Made by a program: the position numbers and the translations under genes. From Roseovarius gaetbuli (GTDB lineage Bacteria; Pseudomonadota; Alphaproteobacteria; Rhodobacterales; Rhodobacteraceae): a DNA stretch of 32,418 nt. Below, piece by piece: positions 16,428 through 24,290 of the stretch (position 1 is its first letter; each line of letters opens with the position of its first letter). The notes beneath the pieces are model-generated. The model did not search any database. It saw only the letters and a program-made list of their open reading frames with translations, and was not told the origin of the DNA. The stretch lies in NCBI RefSeq assembly GCF_900172365.1, contig NZ_FWFJ01000045.1, forward strand, positions 1 to 32,418, given 5' to 3'.

Positions 16428-19372
16428 GCCAGATCAACCGGATCAGCGGCGGCCAGATCGACCGCGCGCAAGAGGTCAAATTCACCTTCAACGGCAAGTG
16501 GATGCGTGGCCATCCCGGCGATACGCTGGCCTCGGCGCTTTTGGCCAATGGTCAGCGTCTGGTGGGGCGGTCGTTCAAGTACCACCGCCCGCGCGGGATT
16601 TTCACCGCCGGTTCGGAAGAGCCGAATGCGCTGGTTGAGCTGCGCAATGGCGCCCATCAAGAACCCAACACGCGCGCCACGGTAACCGAGCTTTTCGACG
16701 GGCTGCACGCCAAAAGCCAGAACCATCGCGGATCGCTTGAACATGACATGATGGCGGTGACGGATTTCATGTCGCCGTTCCTCTCGGCGGGGTTTTATTA
16801 CAAGACATTCATGTGGCCGCGTGCCTTCTGGGAAAAGCTCTACGAGCCGATCATCCGCAAATCGGCCGGCCTTGGCCGTCTGTCGATGCAGGAAGATCCC
16901 GATGTCTATGACAAGGGTTATCTGCATTGCGATCTGCTTGTGATCGGGGCCGGGCCGACGGGTCTCATGGCGGCGCTCACGGCAGGGCGCGCAGGGGCGC
17001 GGGTCATTCTGGCGGACGAGGATTTCACCCTTGGCGGGCGGCTCAACTCTGAGACGCTTGAGGTCGGCGGCATGGCCGGCGCCGATTGGGCCAAAGAGGC
17101 GCTGGTCGAACTGGCGGCGATGGATAACGTGCGCCTGATGGCACGCACCACGGTGTATGGCGCCTATGATCACGGCGTTTACGGCGCGCTTGAGCGCTGC
17201 ACCGACCACCTGGCAAGCTCGGACGGCAAGCCCCGGCAAATCCTGTGGCGGGTGACATCCAAACGCGCGGTTCTGTCGGCGGGGGCCACCGAACGCCCGA
17301 TTGCTTTTGGCAATAACGACCGCCCCGGCGTGATGCTGGCCGGTTCGGTGCGCTCTTATGCCAACCGCTATGGCGTGACACCCGGTCAGCAGGTTGCGGT
17401 GTTTACCAACAACGATGACGGCTGGCGCACGGCCGCCGATCTTGTGGCTAAGGGCGTGCATGTGCCCGCGATCATCGACGTGCGCGACGCGGCTGCGGTT
17501 TGCGACGTGCCCGGCGCGCGCCATATCCGCAATGCGGGCGTGGTTGATACGGTCGGGCGCAAGGGCCTGAAATCGGTCACTCTGACCGATGGCCAGGTGA
17601 TCCCGGTTGATTGCCTTGCGGTCTCTGGCGGCTGGAACCCGAATGTACATCTGACCTGTCACCAACGCGGTCGCCCGACATGGCGCGATGATATCTCGGC
17701 CTTTGTGCCGGGGCGTGATCTTCCGCCGGGGATGGCCGTCGCGGGCGCCGCAAATGGTGCGATGACGCTGGCCGCGGCCCTTGCCGAGGGCCAAAGCGTC
17801 GCCAATGCCCAGATCGAGGCGCTTGGGTATAAACCCGGCAAAGCCGACCTGCCCCGCGCCGAGGACGAGCCGTGCGATTGCGTGCCCTACTGGCATGTGC
17901 GCGAAAGCACCAAGCGCGGCTGGCTTGATCTTCAGAACGACGTGACGGTCAAGGACGTCAAGCAATCGCATCGCGAAGGCTTTCGCTCGGTTGAGCATCT
18001 CAAGCGTTATACCACGCTTGGCATGGCCACCGATCAGGGCAAGACCGCGAATATCCCGGCGCTGGCGATCATGGCGGAATGCACAGGCAAGACGATCCCG
18101 GAAACCGGCACCACGATTTTCCGCCCGCCTTATACGCCAGTGCCGATTGGCGCCCTTGGCGGTCGCTCGCGCGGTCGCGATTTCCGGCCCTATCGCCTGA
18201 CGCCAAGTCATGTCTGGGCCAAGGAAAACGGCGCGACCTTTGTCGAGGTCGGCAACTGGCTCCGGGCGCAGTGGTTTGCGCGGCCCGGTGAGACGGGCTG
18301 GCGCGATTCGGTGGATCGCGAGGTTCTGGCGACCCGCAAGTCGGTTGGCATCTGTGATGTGACCACCCTTGGCAAGATCGATGTGCAGGGCAAGGATGCC
18401 GCCGCATTTCTCAACAAGGTCTATGCCAATGGCTTTGCCAAGCTGGCCGTGGGCCGGGTGCGCTATGGGCTGATGCTGCGCGAGGATGGGATTGCCTATG
18501 ACGATGGCACCACCGCGCGGATGTCGGAGAACCACTTTGTGATGACCACCACCACCGCCAATGCGGTTCTGGTGTTCCGCCGACTTGAATTCGCGCGCCA
18601 GTGTCTCTGGCCGGATATGGATGTGCACCTTATCTCGACCACCGATGGCTGGGCACAGTTTGCCGTTGCCGGGCCCAATGCGCGCAACCTTTTGCGCAAG
18701 GTGGTGGACGAGGCGCATGATCTCTCGAACGAGGCGTTTCCCTTCATGGCCTGCGGCGAGGTCACGGTTTGCAACGGCACCCCGGCGCGGCTTTTCCGGA
18801 TCTCGTTCTCGGGCGAGCTTGCCTATGAGGTGGCGGTGCCTGCGCGTTACGGCAATGCAATGATGGATGTGTTGATGCAGGCGGGGCAAGAGTTTGACGC
18901 CACGCCCTATGGCACCGAGGCGCTTGGCGTGATGCGGATCGAAAAAGGGCATGCGGCGGGCAACGAACTAAACGGTCAGACCACTGCGCATAACCTTGGC
19001 ATGGGCAAGATGGTCAGCCAGACCAAGGAGTGCATCGGCAACGTGCTCACGCAGCGCCCAGAGATGCTGCGTGAGGATGCTGTAAAGCTGGTCGGGTTCC
19101 GCCCGGTGGATCGTGAGCGCGGCTTGATTGCCGGGTCGCATTTCATCACCAAGGGCGATGCGGCGAGCATGGATAACGATCAGGGCTGGATGTCGTCGGT
19201 GGCCTATTCGCCAAGCCTTGAGCATTCCGTTGGCCTTGGGTTCATCAAGAACGGCGATACCCGCATGGGCGAGATCGTGCGCGCCGTAAGCCCGGTTCAC
19301 GGAACCGAAATGGAGGTCGAGATCGTCTCGGCGCATTTCATTGATCCAGCAGGAGATCGTCTTCGTGCCTGA
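16424..19372 (+). CDS. soxA: Sarcosine oxidase subunit alpha
   Basis: The large subunit (982 residues) that binds NAD and tetrahydrofolate. In order: an N-terminal 2Fe-2S-ferredoxin-like domain (about 15-100, with FKYHRPRGIFTAGSEEPNAL), a nucleotide-binding domain with GAGPTG at 175-180 and the second half of the reductase fold, and a C-terminal aminomethyltransferase/GcvT-like folate domain from about residue 600 (including GLMLREDGIAYDDGTTARMS and SFSGELAYEVAVPA). The methyl group taken from sarcosine is handed to folate here. Translation is coupled to soxD by a four-base overlap and the gene overlaps soxG at its end. Confidence 0.96.
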   Translation: MSQINRISGGQIDRAQEVKFTFNGKWMRGHPGDTLASALLANGQRLVGRSFKYHRPRGIFTAGSEEPNALVELRNGAHQEPNTRATVTELFDGLHAKSQNHRGSLEHDMMAVTDFMSPFLSAGFYYKTFMWPRAFWEKLYEPIIRKSAGLGRLSMQEDPDVYDKGYLHCDLLVIGAGPTGLMAALTAGRAGARVILADEDFTLGGRLNSETLEVGGMAGADWAKEALVELAAMDNVRLMARTTVYGAYDHGVYGALERCTDHLASSDGKPRQILWRVTSKRAVLSAGATERPIAFGNNDRPGVMLAGSVRSYANRYGVTPGQQVAVFTNNDDGWRTAADLVAKGVHVPAIIDVRDAAAVCDVPGARHIRNAGVVDTVGRKGLKSVTLTDGQVIPVDCLAVSGGWNPNVHLTCHQRGRPTWRDDISAFVPGRDLPPGMAVAGAANGAMTLAAALAEGQSVANAQIEALGYKPGKADLPRAEDEPCDCVPYWHVRESTKRGWLDLQNDVTVKDVKQSHREGFRSVEHLKRYTTLGMATDQGKTANIPALAIMAECTGKTIPETGTTIFRPPYTPVPIGALGGRSRGRDFRPYRLTPSHVWAKENGATFVEVGNWLRAQWFARPGETGWRDSVDREVLATRKSVGICDVTTLGKIDVQGKDAAAFLNKVYANGFAKLAVGRVRYGLMLREDGIAYDDGTTARMSENHFVMTTTTANAVLVFRRLEFARQCLWPDMDVHLISTTDGWAQFAVAGPNARNLLRKVVDEAHDLSNEAFPFMACGEVTVCNGTPARLFRISFSGELAYEVAVPARYGNAMMDVLMQAGQEFDATPYGTEALGVMRIEKGHAAGNELNGQTTAHNLGMGKMVSQTKECIGNVLTQRPEMLREDAVKLVGFRPVDRERGLIAGSHFITKGDAASMDNDQGWMSSVAYSPSLEHSVGLGFIKNGDTRMGEIVRAVSPVHGTEMEVEIVSAHFIDPAGDRLRA

Positions 19373-19931
19373 GTATAGTCTGACCCCCGCCGCCCCGCTT
19401 GCGGGCACTGATATCACCATCGTGGACACCCGCCTTGTGGCGCCTGCCGACCTTGCGGTCGTGTCGGTTGCCCTGCCGCTTGGCGCGGAAAAAGCTGCCG
19501 AAAAGGCGATCAAGACGGCCTTTGGCGTGGCCTTGCCCGAGGTCGGCAAATCGAGCCTTGCCAAGGATGGCGCCCGGATTGTCCGCCTCGGCAGTGATCT
19601 CGCCTTTGTGATTTTCACCCATCCCACGCCCGACGCCGAACGGGTGGTGGCCGCGCGCCTCAAGGGCGCCGCCTATACCACCGATCAGACCGATGTTTGG
19701 GCCGCGCTTGATCTTTCGGGGCCGAATGCGCGCCGCGCGCTGGAGCGGATTTGCCCGATTGATCTGCATCCCGATGCCTTTGCGGTCGGCGATAGTGCCC
19801 GCACCATGATGGAGCATCTTGGCACGCTTATCATCCGCACCGGGGATGACGCGTATCGCCTGATGTCGGGCAGCTCTTCTGCGGGTTCGTTCCTGCATGC
19901 GATCGAAACCTCGTTGAGCAATATCGCCTGA
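19365..19931 (+). CDS. soxG: Sarcosine oxidase subunit gamma
   Basis: A 188-residue subunit of the same complex, related to the folate domain of GcvT. Recognisable blocks are WAALDLSGPNARRALERICPIDLHP and the ending YRLMSGSSSAGSFLHAIE. The start was set at GTG 19365 (MPEYSLTPAAPL) because GGAG lies about ten bases before it; this start overlaps the end of soxA by eight bases. An in-frame TTG further up (19341) is less likely. Last gene of soxBDAG. Confidence 0.93.
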   Translation: MPEYSLTPAAPLAGTDITIVDTRLVAPADLAVVSVALPLGAEKAAEKAIKTAFGVALPEVGKSSLAKDGARIVRLGSDLAFVIFTHPTPDAERVVAARLKGAAYTTDQTDVWAALDLSGPNARRALERICPIDLHPDAFAVGDSARTMMEHLGTLIIRTGDDAYRLMSGSSSAGSFLHAIETSLSNIA

Positions 19932-19977
19932 CGGGTCGCGGGGCAAATGACACGCAAGACAGGAAAGGAAGGTCACC

Positions 19978-20970
19978 ATGTATATTGAAACGCTGACACC
20001 TGATCGCGCCGAGGCCACCGCGCCGATCCACGCAAGGCGTAGTCTCTCGGGTGATTTTCTGTTCGTGTCGCAAGGTCAGGACATGGCCTTTGCCGCCGAG
20101 GCCTGTATCGACGTGCTGCGCTCTGCCAACCGGCTTTTGGGGCGCGAGAGCTATACCTGGGATCATGTCTGCGGCGCGCGCGGCCTTGCACAGATCGATG
20201 GCTGTGGCCCGGAGCAGACGCTTGTGCTTGTGGGCGGAATCGAGACGGCCTGGCGGCCAGTCACCGATGATCTTGCCGATTTGCGCCGGGCGATCCGCAA
20301 TGCCGCGCGGCTTTGTCTTGTGGGGTCGGCCGTCTTTGTGCCGCTGGCCGCCGGCGTTCTGGGCGCGCGTCAATTGGCGGTGCATCCTGATTTTCGCGCC
20401 GGTGTGCAGGAATCGAGCCCTCGGATCGAGTTTAGCGATCAGACCACCTGTCATCACAAGGCGCTGAGCAGCGCCGTCAGCCCCGCCGCCGCCGTGTGGA
20501 TGATGGTCGAGCTTGTGGGCGCGCGCGATGGCGAGTTTACCCGCGCCAGCCTGTCGCGATATCTGGGCCTGAGTGAGCCGGGACGCGAGGCACCGCCGGG
20601 CGAGCATCTGCGCTATCTTCGGCTTGCGCAGGGTGATGCAACGTTGAACGCCGCGCTTCAGATCATGCTTGAGCATCTGGAAGATACGCTAAGCGTCGGG
20701 CAGATCGCCGATCTGCTTGGGGTGAGCGCGCGCAAGCTTGAACGCGGGTTTCGGGACCTTTTGCGCCAGACGCCGTTGAATGTTTACCGCGATCTGCGGC
20801 TTGACCGGGCGCGCCGGTTGTTGGGGCAAACCGCTTTGTCGTTGAACGAGGTGTCGGTGGCCTGCGGGTTTTCCAATGTCACGCTGATGAAGAAATGGTT
20901 TGTTCTGAAATACGGCGAGGCCCCCGAAGGCGTGCGCCAGCAGGCGTTTGGTGCGCGCCAAGTCGCCTGA
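19978..20970 (+). CDS. Second GlxA-type AraC-family regulator
   Basis: A 330-residue protein. The N-terminal half (about 20-190) has the DJ-1/PfpI-like fold pattern: FLFVSQGQDMAFAAEACIDVLRSAN, then a strand TLVLVGG and a helix ARLCLVGSAVFVPLAAGVL where the nucleophile elbow would be. The C-terminal AraC domain (about 235-325) has VGQIADLLGVSARKLERGF and LNEVSVACGFSNVTLMKKWF. It is 46 bases after soxG with a strong AGGAAAGGAAGG ribosome site, so it may be read from the sox transcript. Ligand unknown; a role in betaine, carnitine or sarcosine control is likely by position. Confidence 0.85.
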   Translation: MYIETLTPDRAEATAPIHARRSLSGDFLFVSQGQDMAFAAEACIDVLRSANRLLGRESYTWDHVCGARGLAQIDGCGPEQTLVLVGGIETAWRPVTDDLADLRRAIRNAARLCLVGSAVFVPLAAGVLGARQLAVHPDFRAGVQESSPRIEFSDQTTCHHKALSSAVSPAAAVWMMVELVGARDGEFTRASLSRYLGLSEPGREAPPGEHLRYLRLAQGDATLNAALQIMLEHLEDTLSVGQIADLLGVSARKLERGFRDLLRQTPLNVYRDLRLDRARRLLGQTALSLNEVSVACGFSNVTLMKKWFVLKYGEAPEGVRQQAFGARQVA

Positions 20971-20985
20971 GGGTTTGGGCGAAAA

Positions 20986-21036
20986 TGCCCCTTTGAGGGC
21001 GCTCCCACCCGCCCACCCCGCGCCCTCAAAGGGGCA
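20986..21036. repeat. 17-base perfect stem-loop with a G-quadruplex motif in the loop
   Basis: TGCCCCTTTGAGGGCGC (20986-21002) and GCGCCCTCAAAGGGGCA (21020-21036) are exact reverse complements. The 17-base loop (21003-21019) reads on the minus strand GGGGTGGGCGGGTGGGA: four G-runs separated by single bases, among the most stable G-quadruplex patterns; the plus strand is the matching C-rich i-motif. It lies 16 bases after the second GlxA gene. There is no U-run on the plus side; on the minus side ATTTTC follows. It could be a terminator of the sox-regulator transcript, a mobile repeat, or a structural DNA element. Confidence 0.85.
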
Positions 21037-21050
21037 GGATGGGTCGGGAT

Positions 21051-21079
21051 GAGTATTTGGACCAAGAAGAAGCCGGGGG
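21051..21079 (+). repeat. Recurrent intergenic motif (GAGTATTT...CCAAGAAGA), copy 2
   Basis: GAGTATTTGGACCAAGAAGA followed by AGCCGGGGG. It matches the minus-strand sequence at 6311-6330 (GAGTATTTTTGCCAAGAAGA) at all but three positions. It lies 15 bases after the large hairpin and ahead of the desaturase gene. Function unknown. Confidence 0.55.
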
Positions 21080-21114
21080 CTGGTTTATGCCTGAAGGTTT
21101 GATAGGCTTTTGGG

Positions 21115-22002
21115 ATGGATCACAGGGAATTTGTCTCGGCTTTGCCTGCTGACAGGTTGGCGGCGTTGAATCAGACTGCGGATGGGCCGGGGCTTTGGCA
21201 TCTTGCCGGACATCTGGCGGTCATCATGGTGTTTGGTCTTTGGATCACTCAGGGCTGGTGTCTGTGGCCCCTGGCGTTGGTGGGGCAGGGAATTGCGATT
21301 TGTTTTCTGTTCACGCTTGAGCATGAGGCCACGCATAAGACGCCGTTTCGGTCCGTTTGGTTGAATGAGTGGGTGGGGCGGATTGCGGGGCTTTTGCTTG
21401 TGCTGCCCTTCCAGTGGTTTCGCTATTTCCATCTGGCGCATCATCGGTTCACCAATATTCCGGACAAGGACCCCGAGCTTGGGTCAGAGGGCTGGCCCGA
21501 GACGCGCAGGGCTTATCTCATCCATGTGTCAGGCCTGCCTTATTGGGCGGGCATGATCCGGCAGCTTGTCGGCAACGCCATGGGGCGCGATCCGGGCGAT
21601 TATGTGCCCGAACGCGCAAGGGGGCGGGTAAGGCGGGAGGCGCGCGTCATGCTGGCGCTTTATGGATTGGCAGCGCTTAGTCTTTTGGTCACGCCGGTTT
21701 TGGTGTGGGTCTGGCTGTTGCCCTGTCTTCTGGGGCAGCCGTTCTTGCGGCTTTATCTTTTGGCGGAACATGGCCGCTGTGCCTTTGTCGCCAATATGTT
21801 CGAGAACACGCGCACCGCCTTTACCAACCGGATCGTGCGGTTTTTGGCCTGGAATATGCCCTATCACACCGAGCATCACACATTGCCGCAGGTGCCGTTT
21901 CACAAGCTGCCGATGTTGCATGCGCAGATGCGTGATCATCTTGGTGTCACGGCCAATGGATATGCAGAATTCACCGCGCGCTATGCCAGTCACTTGCGCT
22001 AA
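21115..22002 (+). CDS. Membrane fatty acid desaturase family protein
   Basis: A 295-residue di-iron membrane enzyme. The three histidine boxes are present: HEATH (70-74), HLAHH (106-110) and HTEHH (251-255). Hydrophobic segments lie at about 30-65, 85-103 and 178-205, as in FA_desaturase proteins. It could desaturate an acyl chain or hydroxylate a lipid; some relatives act on ornithine lipids or other non-phospholipid substrates, and the sequence does not decide. It stands alone between the regulator and pheS. No clear link to sarcosine metabolism. Confidence 0.85.
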   Translation: MDHREFVSALPADRLAALNQTADGPGLWHLAGHLAVIMVFGLWITQGWCLWPLALVGQGIAICFLFTLEHEATHKTPFRSVWLNEWVGRIAGLLLVLPFQWFRYFHLAHHRFTNIPDKDPELGSEGWPETRRAYLIHVSGLPYWAGMIRQLVGNAMGRDPGDYVPERARGRVRREARVMLALYGLAALSLLVTPVLVWVWLLPCLLGQPFLRLYLLAEHGRCAFVANMFENTRTAFTNRIVRFLAWNMPYHTEHHTLPQVPFHKLPMLHAQMRDHLGVTANGYAEFTARYASHLR

Positions 22003-22053
22003 ACGTCCAGCCGGGGTAACCCGCCATTGACCCGCACGATTTGGATAAGACCG

Positions 22054-23127
22054 ATGGATGATCTCAGAGACAAATATATCAGCCTGATTGCCAATGCCGC
22101 CGATGAGGCCACGCTAGAGGATTTGCGTGTTCAGGCCGTGGGCAAGAAGGGTGAGATCAGCCTTCAGATGCGAGAGCTTGGCAAGATGAGCGCCGAGGAA
22201 CGGCAGGTTGCCGGGCCCAAGCTTAACGCGCTCAAGGATGAGATCAACAGCGCCCTGGCCGCCAAGAAGCAGGGGCTTGCCGATGCCGCCCTTGACGAGC
22301 GTCTGCGCGCCGAATGGATGGATGTCACCCTGCCTGCGCGGCACCGTCGGGTTGGAACGATCCACCCGGTGAGCCAGGTCACCGAAGAGGTCACCGCGAT
22401 TTTCGCCGATATGGGTTTTGCCGTGGCCGAGGGGCCGCAGGTCGAGAGCGACTGGTTCAATTTCGACGCGCTCAACATTCCCGGCCATCATCCGGCGCGC
22501 GCCGAGATGGACACGTTTTACACCCATCGCGCGCCCGGCGATGACCGCCCGCCGCATGTGTTGCGCACCCATACGAGCCCGGTTCAGATCCGCACGATGC
22601 AGGATCAGGGCGCGCCCTTGCGGGTGATCGCGCCCGGCCGTGTTTACCGCGCCGATTATGATCAGACCCACACGCCGATGTTTCACCAGATCGAGGGTCT
22701 GGCGATCGACAAGGACATCAGCATGGCCAACCTCAAATGGGTGCTGGAAGAGTTCGTGAAGGCGTTTTTCGAGGTCGATGACGTCGAGCTGCGCTTTCGC
22801 GCCTCGCATTTCCCGTTCACCGAACCGTCGGCCGAGGTCGATATCCGTTGTTCGTGGGAGGGTGGCACGCTCAAGGTGGGCGAGGGTGACGACTGGCTTG
22901 AGATTCTGGGAAGCGGGATGGTGCATCCGAAGGTCTTGCAGGCCGGCAATATCGACCCCGATGAATGGCAGGGCTTTGCCTTTGGCATGGGGATCGACCG
23001 GATCGCGATGCTGAAATACGGCATTCCGGATTTGCGCGCGTTCTTTGATTCCGATCTGCGGTGGCTGCGGCATTACGGGTTTGCGTCACTGGACGTGCCG
23101 ACGCTGCATGGTGGTTTGAGCCGGTGA
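22054..23127 (+). CDS. pheS: Phenylalanyl-tRNA synthetase alpha subunit
   Basis: The catalytic subunit of the alpha2beta2 enzyme that charges tRNA-Phe. At 357 residues it has the usual length. An N-terminal coiled coil (about 1-100) is followed by the class II core with [10 protein letters not shown], the [11 protein letters not shown] block, motif 2 region [12 protein letters not shown] and motif 3 [18 protein letters not shown]. The start was set at ATG 22054 ([11 protein letters not shown]), nine codons inside a longer reading frame that opens with TTG. pheT does not follow; the next gene is a low-G+C hypothetical whose GTG overlaps the pheS stop. Confidence 0.97.
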   Translation: MDDLRDKYISLIANAADEATLEDLRVQAVGKKGEISLQMRELGKMSAEERQVAGPKLNALKDEINSALAAKKQGLADAALDERLRAEWMDVTLPARHRRVGTIHPVSQVTEEVTAIFADMGFAVAEGPQVESDWFNFDALNIPGHHPARAEMDTFYTHRAPGDDRPPHVLRTHTSPVQIRTMQDQGAPLRVIAPGRVYRADYDQTHTPMFHQIEGLAIDKDISMANLKWVLEEFVKAFFEVDDVELRFRASHFPFTEPSAEVDIRCSWEGGTLKVGEGDDWLEILGSGMVHPKVLQAGNIDPDEWQGFAFGMGIDRIAMLKYGIPDLRAFFDSDLRWLRHYGFASLDVPTLHGGLSR

Positions 23128-23717
23128 CATCTTCGGATGTGTTTGAGGGAATTGCTTCTGTTGCTCAACTCGGAATGGTATTTGCCGTCGGGTTAGGCGT
23201 AGCCATTGCATACTGGCAGCTTAAAGCCACCAGAGAGGCCGTATCTAACACTCGCCGGGCGCAACTAGCTGAAGAAATGATTGTCCTAGCGGGGCGCGTA
23301 GAGGACGCATTTAGGCATATGCGAAATCCATTCGGCTCCATCCCTCAAGACCGTTTGCGCGATAAGAAGTTCATTTATGAAAAGCGGTATGAGCGCGTAA
23401 GCGAGTCTAACGAATTATTTGCGTCTCTGCGTGAAACACAGATCAGAATGGACGCAGTTTTAGGATATGATGCTACAAAAGATTATGTGATCGAATTGTT
23501 CAATGCGCGCTCAAATATCGCTATGGCGATAGAAGAGTTGATTGACATTGAAGCATCAGGAAATTCAGAGCGTTACGCAGATGCTTGGAAAAATGCGCAC
23601 TTGGTACTTTATGGCCGCTGGTCGGAAAAAGATGAATTCGGTCAAAAGCTGTTAAAGGCAACTCGTAGGATTCGAGAAATTGCTTCGCCTTTTGCTAGTT
23701 GGCAGCCTCGGAAATGA
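23124..23717 (+). CDS. Hypothetical membrane-anchored protein, low G+C
   Basis: A 197-residue protein of unknown function. An N-terminal hydrophobic segment (about 8-30: [21 protein letters not shown]) is followed by a soluble, mostly helical part rich in charged residues. The pattern of one membrane helix followed by QLKATREAV and a helical body resembles DUF4760-type proteins, but this is a weak likeness. The GTG start at 23124 overlaps the pheS stop (GTGA). Base composition is unlike its neighbours (23 G+C of 60 in 23461-23520), which points to recent acquisition. Confidence 0.65.
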   Translation: MTSSDVFEGIASVAQLGMVFAVGLGVAIAYWQLKATREAVSNTRRAQLAEEMIVLAGRVEDAFRHMRNPFGSIPQDRLRDKKFIYEKRYERVSESNELFASLRETQIRMDAVLGYDATKDYVIELFNARSNIAMAIEELIDIEASGNSERYADAWKNAHLVLYGRWSEKDEFGQKLLKATRRIREIASPFASWQPRK

Positions 23718-23833
23718 TGAAAGCAAGCCTGTACAGCCCAACGATACACCTTACAGTTCTGACCGCCCTAATGGCACCGCTTACCATGGCACAAATCCCG
23801 GATCGACAGGGTGTTTGCGACCCCCTAGGGTGA
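23717..23833 (+). CDS. Possible small secreted protein (38 aa)
   Basis: ATG at 23717 overlaps the stop of the preceding ORF (TGATG). The product starts with a lysine, has a hydrophobic stretch (LTVLTALMAPLTMA) and then AQIPDRQG, so it looks like a signal peptide with a very short tail, ending CDPLG. It may be a genuine small protein, the leader of a degraded periplasmic protein, or chance. No homologue is recognised. Confidence 0.3.
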   Translation: MKASLYSPTIHLTVLTALMAPLTMAQIPDRQGVCDPLG

Positions 23834-23852
23834 CAGGCGAAAGGATCACTCC

Positions 23853-24248
23853 ATGGCGCTTTTGCAAATGATTTATGCGTCGCAGCCCTTTGGGTTTGAC
23901 GAGGCGATGCTGGCGGGGATTCTTCTGGATGCGCGCCGCGGCAATACCCGCAACAATGTGACCGGGGCGCTGATCGTGCGCGGTGATCTTTACCTTCAGC
24001 TTTTGGAGGGCCCGCCAGAGATGGTCGAGGCCGTTTATGAGCGGATCAACCGGGATGACCGCCACACCAATATGCGCCCGCTTGTGCGTCGCATGGTTGA
24101 AGAGCGCATGTTCCCGACCTAGTCGATGCTTGATGATCCGGCGCAAAGCTGGGTCTGGACGCAGGACGAGGTCAACAATGGGGCCATCGAAAAGGCAACC
24201 GAGGACGAGGTTCTTGGGTTTTTCGAGCGCCTCGCCGCGCTTGGCTAG
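23853..24248 (+). pseudogene. BLUF-domain blue-light sensor interrupted by an amber codon
   Basis: A short FAD-binding BLUF photoreceptor of 131 codons. The first 89 residues have the key residues of the family: Tyr8 (MIYAS), Asn31 (GNTRNN) and Gln49 (LYLQLLEG). At 24120-24122 a TAG stop falls inside FPT-stop-SM. In BLUF proteins this position is usually Trp (FxxWSM/WHM; Trp104 in AppA), so a single TGG to TAG change explains it. The frame then continues without further damage for 41 codons (SMLDDPAQSWVWTQDEV ... FFERLAALG) to 24248. Good ribosome site (AAGGA). Probably a recent pseudogene; readthrough or a sequence error are alternatives. Convergent with creatinase. Confidence 0.88.
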
Positions 24249-24259
24249 GCAAGGGTAAA

Positions 24260-24283
24260 GGGGCGCGCGATCACGCGCACCCC
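24260..24283 (-). terminator. Terminator-like hairpin of creatinase
   Basis: In the 42-base gap between the two convergent genes, the minus strand folds GGGGTGCGCG against CGCGCGCCCC (ten pairs, one G-U) with a four-base loop TGAT, followed by TTTACCC. The U-run is short, so it may be only partly efficient. It could also affect readthrough from the BLUF side. Confidence 0.55.
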
Positions 24284-24290
24284 CAGGAAT

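Noticed and set aside
16313..18952. A minus-strand open frame of 879 codons across soxA
   Set aside because: It is antisense to a well-supported gene, is rich in His, Arg and Gly as expected for a shadow frame in G+C-rich DNA, and has no recognisable domain.
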